Source: Bugula neritina
Taxonomy: Eukaryota > Bryozoa > Gymnolaemata > Cheilostomatida > Bugulidae
Length of the DNA: 64,000 nucleotides
Assembly (NCBI GenBank): GCA_964035545.1
Contig: OZ037772.1
Coordinates: 12,217,818-12,281,817 of the forward strand
Direction of reading: 5' to 3'
Part shown: positions 25,701 through 40,700 of the stretch, one piece after another
How positions within the stretch are numbered: position 1 is the stretch's first letter
Layout of the letters: the number at the start of each line of letters is the position of its first letter
Position numbers and translations under genes: made by a program
The notes under the pieces: model-generated
Told to the model about the DNA's origin: nothing
What the model saw: only the letters and a program-made list of their open reading frames with translations
Databases searched by the model: none

Positions 25701-28700
25701 TAGTATAGCCCAAGTATCCTGTATTTTCAGATCTTAATAGGAGAGCTCCGACCATCTGGTGTTTCAGCTGAGAGACTCAGTCTACACCGACCTTCGAACC
25801 CCACAGATGTATTCAGCAGCTATAGCCGAGGGGAGAAGTATTTGCTGCAGATAAGCTCTGTGAACACTCCTGCATTTCTGTCTTCTGTGGCTACATTTGG
25901 CTTGCGGTGGAACGCCACTACTCTGTCTGTCAGCTCTTTTGTTGACATCACTAAGGAGTACTTGCAGCCGTACAGGTCTGTCTGTCTCTGTGTGTCTGTA
26001 TGTCTCCGTGTCTGTCTGTGTGTTTGTCTCTGTGTGTCTGTCCGTGTGTCTGTCTCTTTGTGTGCATGCTAAACACACCCTCTATGCTGTCTAATTTTTA
26101 TTTTAGCCCAGTGTCTCAATCTATTAGCCCTAGTTCTGTGTGTTGTAGTGGCTCCAACTGCTCATCTTATCGGAGTTGTCTCTCTTGCCAAATAGATGTA
26201 GGGTGTGGCTGGTGTCCGACCAATCAGCAGTGTGTGTCAAGGTCAGACGAGTCAAGGACGTCTGCTCAGTGTGGTACAGATTCTCCACAACACTGGCTGG
26301 TCACTGGTGAGAGATTCTGTTGCTGTTAGACTGAAGGCCTTTTCTTCTATTACCTTCTGATTGCTATCAGACTATTCTTTATTTGCATCATAAAACTATA
26401 CAGACAGTAGTAAAATGGTGACCAACATAACACTAATATCTCTGTGCTAAATAAAGACTTTCAAAGAATCTGTATTAAGATGGTGACTGGAGTAGCATCG
26501 ATATACTCAGTACTGAACAATACTGAATGCTGTTACATTACCACGTCTTATGCTGTTACATTGCCACATCTCATGCTGTTACATCATTTCCTTTTGTTCT
26601 CCTTGTAGAGCCGACCCTGTGTGAAGTGTGTGAGAACTTCATAGACTGTCAGCACTGTACCTCCACTGGAGTATGTGAGTGGAGCCACTCTTCTCTAGAG
26701 TGCAGCAGACGTGGTATAGAGGTCAATGTAACGGAGAGAGCAGTGGACAGTTCGGAGTGCCACTCTGTCTGTAACCAGTGAGTATGGTAACTAGGTCTAC
26801 GTTACAGCTGTAACACTATGACATAAACTCACGCAAGTTTATAGTCACCATCCCTGTGAGAAACCCTGGTGGAAAGAGATTTTTTGTTAAATCGGGCTAA
26901 GGACTTATTCAGGCGGGGCACAGAAGCAATTATGACTGGATGCTCTTCCTAACATCACCAATAGCCTTTGTCGTGTTCATACCCATGACTTCGTGTTTAC
27001 TAGGCAAACGCTCTAACCCCTAGACCACGACTGCTCCCTGTAACTCCATGTCATATACTATATATAAATATACTTGGAGTATACTGAGTATGAGGTGATT
27101 TAAGTAATACTGGATGTTTGTTTTTAGACGACAAAACTGCAGCGAGTGTCTGCGATATGCTGACGAATGCGTCTGGTGTGACAGCGCTCAGTCATGTGAC
27201 CAGTTCTCACCCTACCTGGTCATCAACTCTTACGGACAGTGCACTTCCTGGCGAGATGGATATCTAACAGCAGGTTAGTATGTCCCTTCAGTCTCCCTCT
27301 CCTTCTCTTCTGTCAGCAAATTAGTATGTGTCTTCACTCTCCCTCTCCTTCTCTTCTGTCAGCAAATTAGTATGTGTCTTCACTCTCCCTCTCCTTCTCT
27401 TCTGTCAGCAGGTTAGTATGTGTCTTCACTCTCCCTCTCCTTCTCTTCTGTCAGCAGGTTAGTATGTTCAGTCTAGTTTCAGGTGTATTCATTCTCTCTC
27501 ACCCTTTCTCTCATTCCTTCTCTCACCCTTTCTCTCATTCCTTCTCTCACCCTTTCTCTCATTCCTTCTCTCACCCTTTCTCTCATTCCTTCTCTCACCC
27601 TTTCTCTCATTCCTTCTCTCACCCTTTCTCTCATTCCTTCTCTCACTCAACCACTAACTCAATACTCACTCTTTTTAACTCTATCATTTTTTACTCGCGT
27701 AATACTCAGTAAATCACTCACTCACTCTCATTCTTTCTGTCACTCACTCTCTTACTCACTCAATCTCTCACTCACTCACTTACTTTTTCTCTCACTTTGC
27801 TTTTCTCTCACTCACTCAATCTCTCACTCACTCACTAATTTACCCATATAGTTTTTTCTTTCACCCATCTCTCCTTTCACAATGAATACCTTCTGATTAA
27901 ACTGCCGTGTTCCTCTAACAAAGGTGAATGTTTAGACTGTGGCTCCCACACAACCTGCTCAGAGTGTTTGGCTCAGCCATCCTGTGGCTGGTGTGGAAAC
28001 GACTTCAACCCTAACATCGGTGAGTTGTCTTCTCTTTCTATTATAATGAGTTGTCTTCTCTCTCTAATATAGTGAGTTGTGTTCTCTTTCTATTATAGTG
28101 AGTTGTGTTATCTATTATATGCTATTATCAAGGAGCTGCATACAGCATTGAGTTCTACAGCCACTGGGCAAATAAATATATGTGTGATGCAAATCCCTAA
28201 AATGTATTTTTGGTAAAATAGTTACAATATATTGTTATATTATGTTCAATTATTTGTTTTCTGTATGAACTACTGTATGGTATAGGATAACTTGATTATT
28301 TATATAATCTTTATAACAATATTAACTTATTGGTAACTTGATAATTTATAGTTTTAAATAAAATTATAAATTTCATTGATCAACTATGTACTTGCCAGGT
28401 ATATGTACAAGTGGAGATTATTCCACATCATCAAACTGCTCCGCCCTTCTCTCTGCTGCACTCAATGTCACCTGGGAGTTGCTTTCTCTCAACCTCTCCA
28501 CATCTGCACTCAACAGCAGTATTATCAATGATCTCTCCGTGCCAGCCTCTTTCTCATACGGAGTTTGTCCCGATGTGCAGGAGTGTACTCTAGGCATTGA
28601 CCTCTGTCATGAGAACGCCACTTGCATCAACACCCCGGAGTCTTATGACTGCATCTGCAATCAAGGGTATGTCATTAGAGGTTACACTGCGTTTTATTGG

Positions 28701-31700
28701 CCGTACGAAACTGTAATGTTATGTGTGATTGGTTATTGTAGATGCTAACAGTGCTTGACTCCATTTTATTTCATTTTTATTTTATTATTTTACTTTTTGA
28801 GACACTAAAGGTAAATTTATATTTTGTTTAAATTTATTTTTGTTTAGATTTTACTTTTTGTTTAGATATTATTTTTTCTTTAAATTTATTTTTTCTTCAA
28901 ATTAGGAAAATATAATTTGAAGTGTAACAAAGCTTTCATTGGTGATTTCTGTTCCTTATTTTAGCTTTGAAGGTGATGGCATAGAGTTTTGTAACAAGAC
29001 TTGTTTTTACGAGTGTGTTTACGGGACGTGCAGTGGACCCCCGCTGTATGAGTGCGAGTGTGACTTGGGCTGGACCAACATCTCATGCGATACTGACTGT
29101 GGCTGTTACAATCACAGTACTTGTGATATATCTGGTGTCGGTACATGCGACTCCTGCCAGGAAATGACATACGGTACGTCTGCAGCTTACGCTTTTTATA
29201 TAGAGTTATCTTCTCGTCTAAACTTGCGATTTGAAATTTAGCAGCTTCAGCTAAAATGTATATAATGATTGGTTTTCCTACTTTTTGCTTATCTGATTGT
29301 TTTCTCACGTCAGCGTCAGCTACTTGGTCAAATGTCAGGAAATTACGTCACAAACTTTTGCTCGACTAGATATTTAGTCTTTAATTTTTTTTATCTAATG
29401 TTTCTTTTCATATATTTTTTGTCGTTGAACATTTTTTGCTAATTTAGCATACAGACAATTCACTCACATCACATATTTGCCAGTAATCTATGACACTTGT
29501 ATTGTGTTGGTTACTCAGTATTACCACTGTATTACAGGCCAGCACTGCGAATTCTGTCTACCCACTAGCTACGGGAACGCAACTGTAGCCCCGGGTTGTC
29601 TCCCATGTGACTGCAACGGGCACGGGGTAGCTGCCCGGGATTTGTGTGACATAGCCTCAGGGGTGTGTTTCTGTGAGGAGGGGTTTACTGGAGATCAATG
29701 TGAGCAGTGTGATATTGACTCTACAGGGGATCCCAGGTGAGCCGTCTGCATGTCTCTTCTGTATGCTGATTGGCTAATTGTTAGTATTCAGTTGGTTGGA
29801 ATTTCTTACTAATACTGCTATCCTAAAGTTCTTAGCTCAGAGAATCTTGCTCCATTTAAAAAGTTGATTCAAGATAAAATTACCTAAATTATAATAGTGA
29901 AACTTTTATGGATGACATTGTATTCTAGTTTATGTTTTAATAGTAAAACCTTTTGCATTTATGAGTGGAAATTTTCGTTTTAAAATTGACTATCTTGGTT
30001 TTTTTCTCTCCTCTGTTGCTCTAGTAATAGAAAGTTTTGTCTATGGTGTAAATGTATAAGACTCTGGCGGTTACCAACTTACAGAGGCTGTAAAGTTGAT
30101 TAAATTTTTGTGGTAGCCATGGATATAGTGTTTTAGAAGTCAGGTTGTTTCATAGCCCAAGTTCTTACTCTGCACATATTATGAGGCGTGGGTAGAGAGG
30201 TTCTCAACCCAATGTATTGTAGAGATGGGCAGCCGTGCTACTCCTTCAGTCACACACGGCTGGTCGTACTGAACGTCACGGGAGTCGATGGTGTCACCTC
30301 GCAAGGGAAGTACGAGGAGGTGACGTACACCAGGTGGATCATCTCACCTTTCTCTGACCTTGATACATCCTATACACCGACAGACTCTCCGGTCATGACC
30401 TTCACCTTAGACTCTATCAGTACGACTTGCCCAGAGGTAGTGTTTACCCTATTGTTGTGTTTGTACTCTAGTATTCTTATTATTCTACACACAATACATT
30501 AACACTATATTATTATTCTACAGTGAATATATTAACACTATTCTTATTATTCTACACACTATACAATAACACTATATTATTATTCTACTCTCAATATATT
30601 AACACTATATTATTATTCTACACTCAATATATTAACTCTATTATTATTCTACACACAATATATTAACACTATATTATTATTCTACTCTATTCTATGAACA
30701 GGGCTATGTGTACGTATATGATGGGATAAACACCAACAATAGCCTGGGCTATGTGACTGCTTTCTGCGGGTCAGTGAGTGACGAGCCTAGTCTGAGGAGT
30801 GTGGATATATTCTCAGGCTATCTCACTCTCGTCTACTACGGCAACGGAACTGGTTAGTCATCTTTCTCTCTCTTTCTAGTTCATGTCGAGATACTTTTAA
30901 TTACATATCTGGTTTGATTATGTCAGTTTGCATTCACCTCTTTTTTTCAGAAATGTTTGAGTGCTTTTAAGTGTGTGGAGAACATTAAGAATTAACTAAA
31001 ACAATGTGCTATAGCCTCAGTATCACAGCCTCGGTATCATAGCCTCAGTATCATAGCCTCAGTACCATAGCCTCAGTGCCATAACCTCAGTACGGGACAG
31101 TACCATAGCCTCAGTACCTTAATTACTCTAGCCACTGCCTGTTTTCTACTTCCATGCAGATAACGAGATGTTCACAGCCCGGTACACTGTTCATGCGTGT
31201 AACACCAGTTGCTATGGTAACCGATGGTGCAACGCCAATGGCTCTTGTGTGTGTAAGGAAGGATTCACTGGTGTTGACTGTGGAATAGAAATATGCCCCA
31301 ACAACTGCTCTGGCCGAGGCTTCTGTAACCAGGTATGCCTGACTCTAGACATCAATGTACTTCTATATCACTATGGTGAACCTCGCGTCTAGAGATCTGT
31401 TGGTTGTGACTGCAATAATCATTTTATTGGTTATAAAACTTCTAGCATGTTTTGTAACCATTTTAACATTTCTCGTCTTTCAGGGGTCGCTAACGTGCTT
31501 CTGTAATGAGGGATACTCAGGAGAAGACTGTAGCCTGAGTTCATTTCTCACTGTGAACAGACTAGTTGAGGGAGCACATACCGATCTCAGTCCTACGCCC
31601 CGTCAGAGCTTCACAGTTGTTTACTGCAGCGCCGAGGGCTTCATTCTATTTGGTGGTTACTCCACTCAACACGGCTACATGAATGATATCTGGAGATTTA

Positions 31701-34700
31701 GAAGTGGGGTCTGGTCACAGATTACACCTTCCTGTAAGTATTTCCTGTATATTCAGCTTGCCTTCTGCAGATTTCACTTTCTTGTCAATCTCTTCTCTTC
31801 TGTTCATCAATACACTGACATGTATTTTTTTTATATTTCAAAAATTTTTGTTTTTCAATGCATTTCATTGATTTGTTGCATAAGCAATGATGTTTAATAT
31901 GATTACTCTATCATACTTGTCTATCTTCAGCACCAAGCCCACCTGGTAGATACCTCCACGCCTCTGTCTGTGTCAACGGAGAGATGGTGGTTCATGGTGG
32001 TTTAATTCTCTCTGGGAATCAGCCAATCACAGACCACACTGTCTGGGCGTTCTCATTCTCAGCCAACTCATGGAATAAAGAAGCCGTAAGCTTTGTAACC
32101 AGTCATTCTATCTCTCAACTTGTATTAGAAATGTTTTGTATCTCCTTAATTGATTAGAATTTCCTTGGGAATATATTAGTTTTATTAGACTTGTACCTAT
32201 GCAGCCTTTGATTATTGTTTTCTGCCCTAATTTCTGTTATGTGACCTACTTTCTTTTGTGTGACCTACTTTATGTTATGTGACCTACTTTCTTTTGTGTG
32301 ACCTACTTTATGTTATGTGACCTACTTTCTGTTATGTGACCTACTACTTGTTATGTGACCTATTTCTTGTTATGCTAATATGAGGCCACTTCCTTTTTTC
32401 ATTTCATCATCTCTATTATCATCTGCTTCTACCACGTGACTACTCTGTCTGTCATGTGACTACTCATTCTATCATGTGACAGCTAATTTTTGCCATGTAA
32501 CTACTAATTACATCATGTGACTACTCATTCTATCATATGATAGGTGCACACAGCTGACTTGGCCGGTCACACTATGACTCATGTGGGTGGAAGCATCTCG
32601 GTCGTGATTGGTGGATTCTCTCTCACTACCGACTGGAGTAACAACACGTTCACCTATGACCATGGAACTAAGGAGTGGATGGTGGATACAGAGGCCACAG
32701 GGGCCGTCCCTGCAGGTAATGATCCTAGCCCTACATTGTCAAGTTGTTGTGCAAGTCCGCAAGCTATGGGATGGACTTTCCTCACTGATCTAATATAATT
32801 GGAATTCACTTGAAGCAGGACGAGTTGGTGGTCACCGAGTACATTGGTTCTGAGGTCTTTAGTCTGGAGCCATGACAAATGGGCAAACAGTAGATAAACT
32901 CTGCACTCAGTCGCCTCCAACTCGGTGCTGCTTGTAGCCATTCTCGATAGAGTTATCAAATTTGTGGCCTGAGTTTCTCTACATTTAGCCTTTGTTCTTG
33001 TAGGTCTGATGATGCACACCTCTGTATACCACCTCCACAGCAACTCTCTCTACATCCACGGTGGTTACAGGTACTACATTGACAAACAGCTTCCTACAAA
33101 CGAGACGTTCTTCTTCAGTTTTCAAGATCACAGGTATTTCACAGCGTTTTCTCTAGTCAGGTGAAGTTGCCGCGTCTTAAGCTATACAATGATATATCAA
33201 TAATTTAGTTAATGAATCCACGATAGCTTACGTGTTTGAAGGTTTTGCCACTTGAAGTCTTTGAATTATTCATTGCCATTTGTTCTGTAGATAATGTTGT
33301 TTTACTGTAAATACGAGTAGATTAATTAGTTGGCAATATATTTCAGAAACACAGGAAACTCAGAAGGATTATGGGTAAACGGGAAACATGTTATAAATGA
33401 TGAAATATCCAAAATATGTGGGGAGCGTAACTCCAAAGTAGTAGTTTAAATATTGATCACACTCTGTAGGTGGTACAAGAGATCTGATGACTCCATCAGC
33501 TCCACCGACAGTAGATATCTACACTCCGCTGTACAGATCGGGGATCAGATGGTACTCATGGGTGGTCTCAGCTCTCAGCCTCATCACCTCTACCAGCCCT
33601 CCATATCTCTCTACGACTATGCATGTGACTGCTGGCATAATGTCGGTGAGTGATGAGCAACAGGTGCTTTATATGTATCATAATGACTCTGTGTCGCAGG
33701 TACTCTGTATGTGTCATACCGACTTGGTTTAGCAGGTGCTCTGTATGCGTCGTACTGACTTGGTATAGCAGGTACTCTGTATGTGTCATAATGACTTGGT
33801 GTAGCAGGTGCTTTATTCATGTTGTACTGAATTTGCTCTATATGTGTCATACTGACATAGAATCGCAGGTAGTCTGTATGCGTCGTACTGACTTCGTGTG
33901 GCAGGTGCTCTGTATGTGTCATACTGACTTGGTGAGTAGGTGATATAAAACATTGACTTGATGTTACTTGGTGTAGCAGGTACTCTATATGAGTCGTACT
34001 GACTTGGTATAGCAGGTGATATATAACAGTGACTCAATGTTCTATGCTGATCTCTTCAGGGGATTTGCCGAGACCAATGAGTGGACACGCTGCCGTAGCT
34101 ACTGGCTCCAGAGTCTATATATTCAGCAGCAGTTATGACTCACTCTCTGTCGATACTTTCCAATTGCCGCAAGACGTCTGCTCTCTCTACTCTGGTAACA
34201 CGAGTGACGTCTGCACCGCCCACAGGGGGTGTCACGCCTGTGAGGATAACGGGTTCTTTCACTGCTTCAAAAATATCTCCTCGCCTCCTTTTCCGTAAGC
34301 TCGGTAGACAAATACATTAGACAGTGTATTCTAGTTGTACATTAGATATGTTTGGAAACTATATTTACGTCATTTAGACTTTTGGTAAATGTGATAATAA
34401 ATGTCAAAAGTGTGTACACCTTTGATTGCAGATGGTTGGATATTTATAAATTGCAGAAATGTTCAACTACTGTGAACTTTTCTATCTCAGACAAGACACA
34501 TTCTCAAGTCATACTTTTCTTATTCTTATTATTTTCTGCATTTACTCTACACTTTTTTACTTTCTACTTACTACACTTTACTTACTATACTCTACTTACT
34601 GTACTATACATACCATATTATACTTACTATATTATACCATATACTATACTATACTACGCTATACACTATACTATACTACAGTATATACTATACTATACTA

Positions 34701-37700
34701 TACTACACTCTATACTATACTATATACTATACTTTATACTATACTATACTACACTCTATACTATACTATATACTATACTATATACTCTACACTATACTAT
34801 ATACTATACTATTATATACTACACTATATACCATACTACACTATACTATATACTATACTATTATATACTATACTATATACCATACTACACTATACTATAT
34901 ACTATACTATTATATACTATACTATATACCATACTACACTATACTGTATACTATACTATTATATACTATACTATATACCATACTACACTATACTATATAC
35001 TATACTATACTATACTATATACTATACTATATACCATACTACACTATACTGTATACTATACTATTATATACTACTGTACTATATACTATACTATACACTA
35101 TATTATACTGTGCTATACTTACAATGCAGGTGTAATGGCACAGACATAAACTCCACATCACTGATAATACCCAGCAATGGTGCATGTGACTCGAGTATTG
35201 TGACTGACAGGAACTGCAAGGCTCATAGCAACTGTGCCCAATGCCTCACTGCCTGGCCCTATCACGGCATTTTAAATCAAGTGAGTGGTTCAGGGGTAGG
35301 GAGTTGTCACCACTATGTGGTAATGTATATTACTAGGTAGTATTCAGTACTATATATTACTAGGTAATACTCAGTAATATATATTACTAGGTAATATTCA
35401 GTACTATATATTACTAGATAATATTCAGTACTATATATTACCAGGTAGTATTCAGTACTATATATTACTAGATAATATTCAGTACTATATATGGGTCATT
35501 TTACTTAATTTAGTACACACTGAATATCTTCAGTTTTTGGCTATTTTTCACAATTCAGCTGGTAATGAACATTGGTTTTTGGCAAAAACTAGTAAAATAT
35601 CAATAAATACACCTGAATAATCAAAGTTCTTTTTAATTTTGCTTCATTTCCCATGTTTTTCCCTAATTATTCAGCTAGTTTTGGTTACGGACCGTTACGG
35701 TTTTTTCGTAACGGTCCGTGCATATAGAATATTAGGTGCATACGACAATGACTGTGGTTTAATGTTGGGGAATCCCCTCCCAGCCTTTTCTGTTATGTGT
35801 AGTTAAGACCAGCACATAAAAATACCATGTATAGTAAATTTCAATGGATTTTGAGCAAACTTTAATGTTAGGTCATAAGTTGCTGGTGTGTACTAAATGA
35901 AGTAAACTGACTCATATTACTAGGTAATATATAGTACTATATATTACTAGAACTGAATATTGTGTAGTAATATATAGTGCTGAATATTACTAGGTAGTTT
36001 TTAGTACCATATATATTACTAAATAGTATTCAGTACTATATATTACTAAATAGTATTCAGTACTATATATTACTAGATAGTATTCAGTAGTACTAACTTA
36101 TCATCACACGTCACTAGTAACTCGTAATAATTATTATCTCTGGTGGTGAGCTGCCAGTTTTAGTAAATAATATAATTACTTGTGAGTTTGTAGAGCAGAG
36201 TTTGTTGAGCGGTATTGGTAGGATATAGTAATAACTATTAAGTAACAATAGTAACTAACACCATTGACTGACACTAATAACTAATCATCACTCCTCTGCC
36301 CTGCTCTTTCACAGAAATGCAAGTGGTGCTCCTTCTGTAACGTGGGCATGTGTATTGAGCTGCACCAGAGGTGTGACATCGAGAACGTCTGCGTGAGAGT
36401 TCAGAGTGAGAAGCTGGTAGCTGAGACGTGCATAGAACAACGCTGCCGCAGTGCCACCTGCTCTCAGTGCGTCAGCGAGGCTCAGGATGAAGAAGGATGT
36501 ATTTGGACCAGGCAGTTTATGAGATCCAGTGAGTCCCGGTTATTCTTAAATAGTAGTGTCTATTTTTAGATATTAGTATCTATTATTAAATATTAGTATA
36601 TATTCTTACAACACCACTGTTGTTACTGTCTGTGTTGACAATATTTCATTTTTAGTTTATTATTTTACTTTCTAACTGTTTGAGACACTAAATGTAAATT
36701 TATATTTTGTTTAAATTCATTTTTTCTTTAAATTTATTTTTCTTTAAATTAGGAAAATATACTTTGAGGTGTTACCGCCATGTTTATATTAGCCACGAAG
36801 CCCATAGTTCCACAAATCTTGTTACTTCCTGTCCAGGTGAGGTCGGTCGCCAGGTGTCGGCCACGCCCTTCCCTTACTGGAACTGCGTCACCAAGTTGCT
36901 CATCAACCTCAGTGCCATTCCCGTGTGGAGTGCTCCGCCAGCCACTTGCCCTGCCCCCTGCCAGTCCTTCACATCCTGTTCTTCCTGTCTGAACTCGGAT
37001 GGAGGAGGTAGCGGCAGCCTGGCTTCCTGTTACTGGAGTGTGCGGCTAGACATGGTAACTTCTCTAATATGATATACTGTGTCATATGTCATTATATTAT
37101 TTTATTATATTATATATTGTGTATTTATATTATTATATTGTGTTATTATATTATATGTTTTTTTTTATATTATTGTATTATGTTATTATATTATATACTA
37201 TATCATATATTATTATATTATAATATAATACATAGTAACATTATTGTTTTTTATTCTATATATATCACCCTGTATATTATTACATTGTACATTGTTTTAT
37301 GTTATTATGTTTTATTATTATATTATATACTACGTTATTATGTTTATATTATTTACTATATTACTAGTTTGTTGTCAACAGACAAGGGCTCTCTGTATTC
37401 ATATCGCATTTTATTTTCATCAAGTTGATTTACTGGCTCACTTTTTGTGATAGACTATTTAATTGGCCCTTATTCTCTTTGGAGCAATTTGATTGATGTA
37501 CAAGCTATTTGATTGGTTATTTTCATACTACAAGCTATTTGATTGGCCCATGCTATGTTTTAGTGTTTGCCACCTTCTGCCCTGCCTCTAGCCTGTGAGT
37601 ACGGAATCTGTGCCCCTCTTCTGGAGTCCGGAGACGCTAGCCTGTGCCCCTTGCCGTGCTCCGAGTACACTGAGTGCGGGGACTGCCTGGCCCACCCGTT

Positions 37701-40700
37701 CTGTGGGTGGTGTGCGGAGGGGCAGGATGATCAGGGTAGAGGAGTCTGTATGGAGGGCTCCAGCACGGGCCCAACATCTGGTGTCTGTGGTCACCCAGCT
37801 AACCAGACTCTCACTATTGGTCAGCTGACTTTAGTATTCTCTTTATTATATTCTGTTTTCTTGTAAATTAGTAACTAAATTATTTCCAATTTTTACTCAA
37901 ATAAATCTACTTACTTTTTGTTTGCTAAGTTTTGTTTTACTAATTGCAATGTTTTACTTGAAAAGTAAATGTTGTGTCCAATACCAAGTGGATGAACATG
38001 TTGTTAGTATGGAGCTGTTTTATCTACATGGAGTACTGACACCTTTACTGACACCTTAACTGACCTAATGACTAGCAGCTCTGCTCTGTTGAAGACGAAC
38101 AACACTTCTGCTGAAGTCTCATTCAACTATAAAATAACAAATTCAAAACAACTTCTAAGTGAGAAGAGACCAAAAGCCTTATGCAATTCAATACATAAGA
38201 GAGGAGTAACAAGTGAACCTGTAAGAGCAGATGCTATTCGTGCTCACCATGTATCTCCTATCATTGTACTTCCTTTGTCTAGTGAGCATTGAGAGTACCA
38301 CTATCACCTACTCCTCTGCCAACGACTCTGCTCTCTCCAACCACTCCTCCTGGCACTACGATTCCTGTCCTCCCGAGAACGAGTGCACCAACGGCCACCA
38401 CAACTGCGACCTTGAAAAGCAGGACTGCACTGACCTTCCAATCGGCCATCACTGCATGTGTAAAGATGGCTACCTTCTAATGTAGGTCATAGCTTCTTGT
38501 TTATAGCCTGTAGCCATCTGTTTGTAGGTCAGCCCTGGTTTTTCGTATCTCAATCGCAATTTTGTGCTTTGACTAATCATTAATTCATGTAAGTGTAGGT
38601 CATAATTTTATAATTATATATAAAGAATTGTAAACATACTTCTATATAGGGTGTACTGTAATTTTCTTTGAATCTTCTAACACAACTGAATAAGTAATTG
38701 TTCTCTGTCTTCTGCCACTCACCTTCACCTGGAAGTGCTGGTTTCTTGTCTTTCAGTGAAAAGGACTGCGTGCCGCAATGTGATCCTGAGTGTGCACAGG
38801 GAACCTGTGTGAAGCCTCAGGTCTGTGAGTGTGACTTCTCTTGGGTGGGGGAGAGCTGCTCCGTCCCGTGTCAGTGTAACAAACACAGTGAATGTGTTGG
38901 GCCTGAGGCTACAGACAACTGTACCAGCTGCCTCAACAACACCATGGTGAGGGTAACTCCTAATAAGGGCTGCACACTTCATTGCAATGAGTTGTGTATT
39001 CATGAATACTGCAACAACTACAGCAGACAACTTCAATAATACTTTAATATTTAAGGCTATTATAGAATATTAAGGCTATCCTGTTCAGTGATAAATGGAA
39101 TTTAGCACATTTATTGTCTGTTGAAATGAATTTATAGCGCAATAAGCTTGTATTGTTTGTTGATTGTAATATAAATTTGGGCTTGATTTTTCGATTTGTC
39201 ATCATCTTGGTTCAAAAGTCAAATTCATAGCCTCATTCTACACTGTTTGTCAGTTAGGTTGAACTTTCTGTCACTTCCAGGGGGCTCAGTGTGAGCTGTG
39301 CGAAGTGCTCGCTGTTGGTAACGCTACGAATGGCGGAGTGTGTGAGGACTGCTATACTGTCTGCAACAATCATGCTCTCATCTGTATGGACAACCACACC
39401 AAGCACCTGCTGACACCTGCCACCAACCAGAGTCTCGTTGATGCTGTAAGTTGTTCTAAGATCTTGGCATTTTTACTATCATAGTGAAAGCTTGTGAGCA
39501 CCTGCTGACACTGTGTGAGCACCTGCGGACACTGTGTGAGCACCTGCTGACACTGTGTGAGCACCTGCTGGCACTCTGTGAGCATCTGCTGGCACTGTGT
39601 GAGCACCTGCTGACACTCTGTGAGCACCTGCTGGAATTGTGTGAGCACCTGCTGACACTCTGTGAGCACCTTCTGGCACTCTGTGAGCACCTGCTGGCAC
39701 GCTGTGAGCATCTGCTGGCACTCTGTGAGCACCTGTCATCACATGCCGATGAAGTAATAACATGCCGATTTACTGTTACAGTATCTGCTGCAAGCCACAC
39801 ACGGCCCTTTCAGTCATAAAAACGTCGTCTGCATTGACTGTGCTAACAACACGGCTGGTGAAAAATGCTCTCGCTGTGAGACTGGATACTTCAGGTTGGT
39901 CTGGAGCTTCTTGACTCTCTCTATCCTCTATTATATCTCTATTATATATCTTTTATACCTCTTTTATATATCTATTATATATCTACTATATATCTATTAT
40001 ACCTCTATTATACCTCTATCTGTTCTTCTCTCTCTACCCTCTTTTATATCTATCTATATATACTTTTCCACCTCTATTATACCTCTACCTGGTGTTCTCT
40101 TTTACATAGATATTATATCTGCATATTCTGGCAGATGTTCTCATTGTATTTCCTCTCTCTGTATCTCAGGCTGAGTGAAGATCCCACAATGCCGTGTGTC
40201 CCATGCAAGTGCCAAAGTCACGGCTTCACGTGTGACGAGAAAACCGGAGCTAACTGCAACTGTCAGAACAACACGAAGAGCTCCTGTCACCCCGACTCTG
40301 ACTCCAATTGTCACTTTCAGCAGGTGCTCTTTTGTATTCTGACATTATATTACCTCTACTATACACTGTGTCATACTATATTACCTCTACTATACACTGT
40401 ATCATATTATATTACCTCTACTATACACCGTGTCATATTATATTACCTCTACTATACACTGTGTCATATTATATTACCTCTACTATACACCGTGTCATAT
40501 TATATTACCTCTACTATACACTGTGTCATATTATATTACCTCTACTATACACCGTGTCATATTATATTACCTCTACTATACACTGTATCATATTATATTA
40601 CCTCTACTATACACTGTGTCATATTATATTACCTCTACTATACACTGTATCATATTATATTACCTCTACTATACACTGTGTCATATTATATTACCTCTAC

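Noticed and set aside
34352-35340. Open frames of 265 and 293 codons rich in Tyr, Ile, Leu and Thr
   Set aside because: They arise from TACTATA simple repeats. The larger continues by chance into MEGF8 exon 32.
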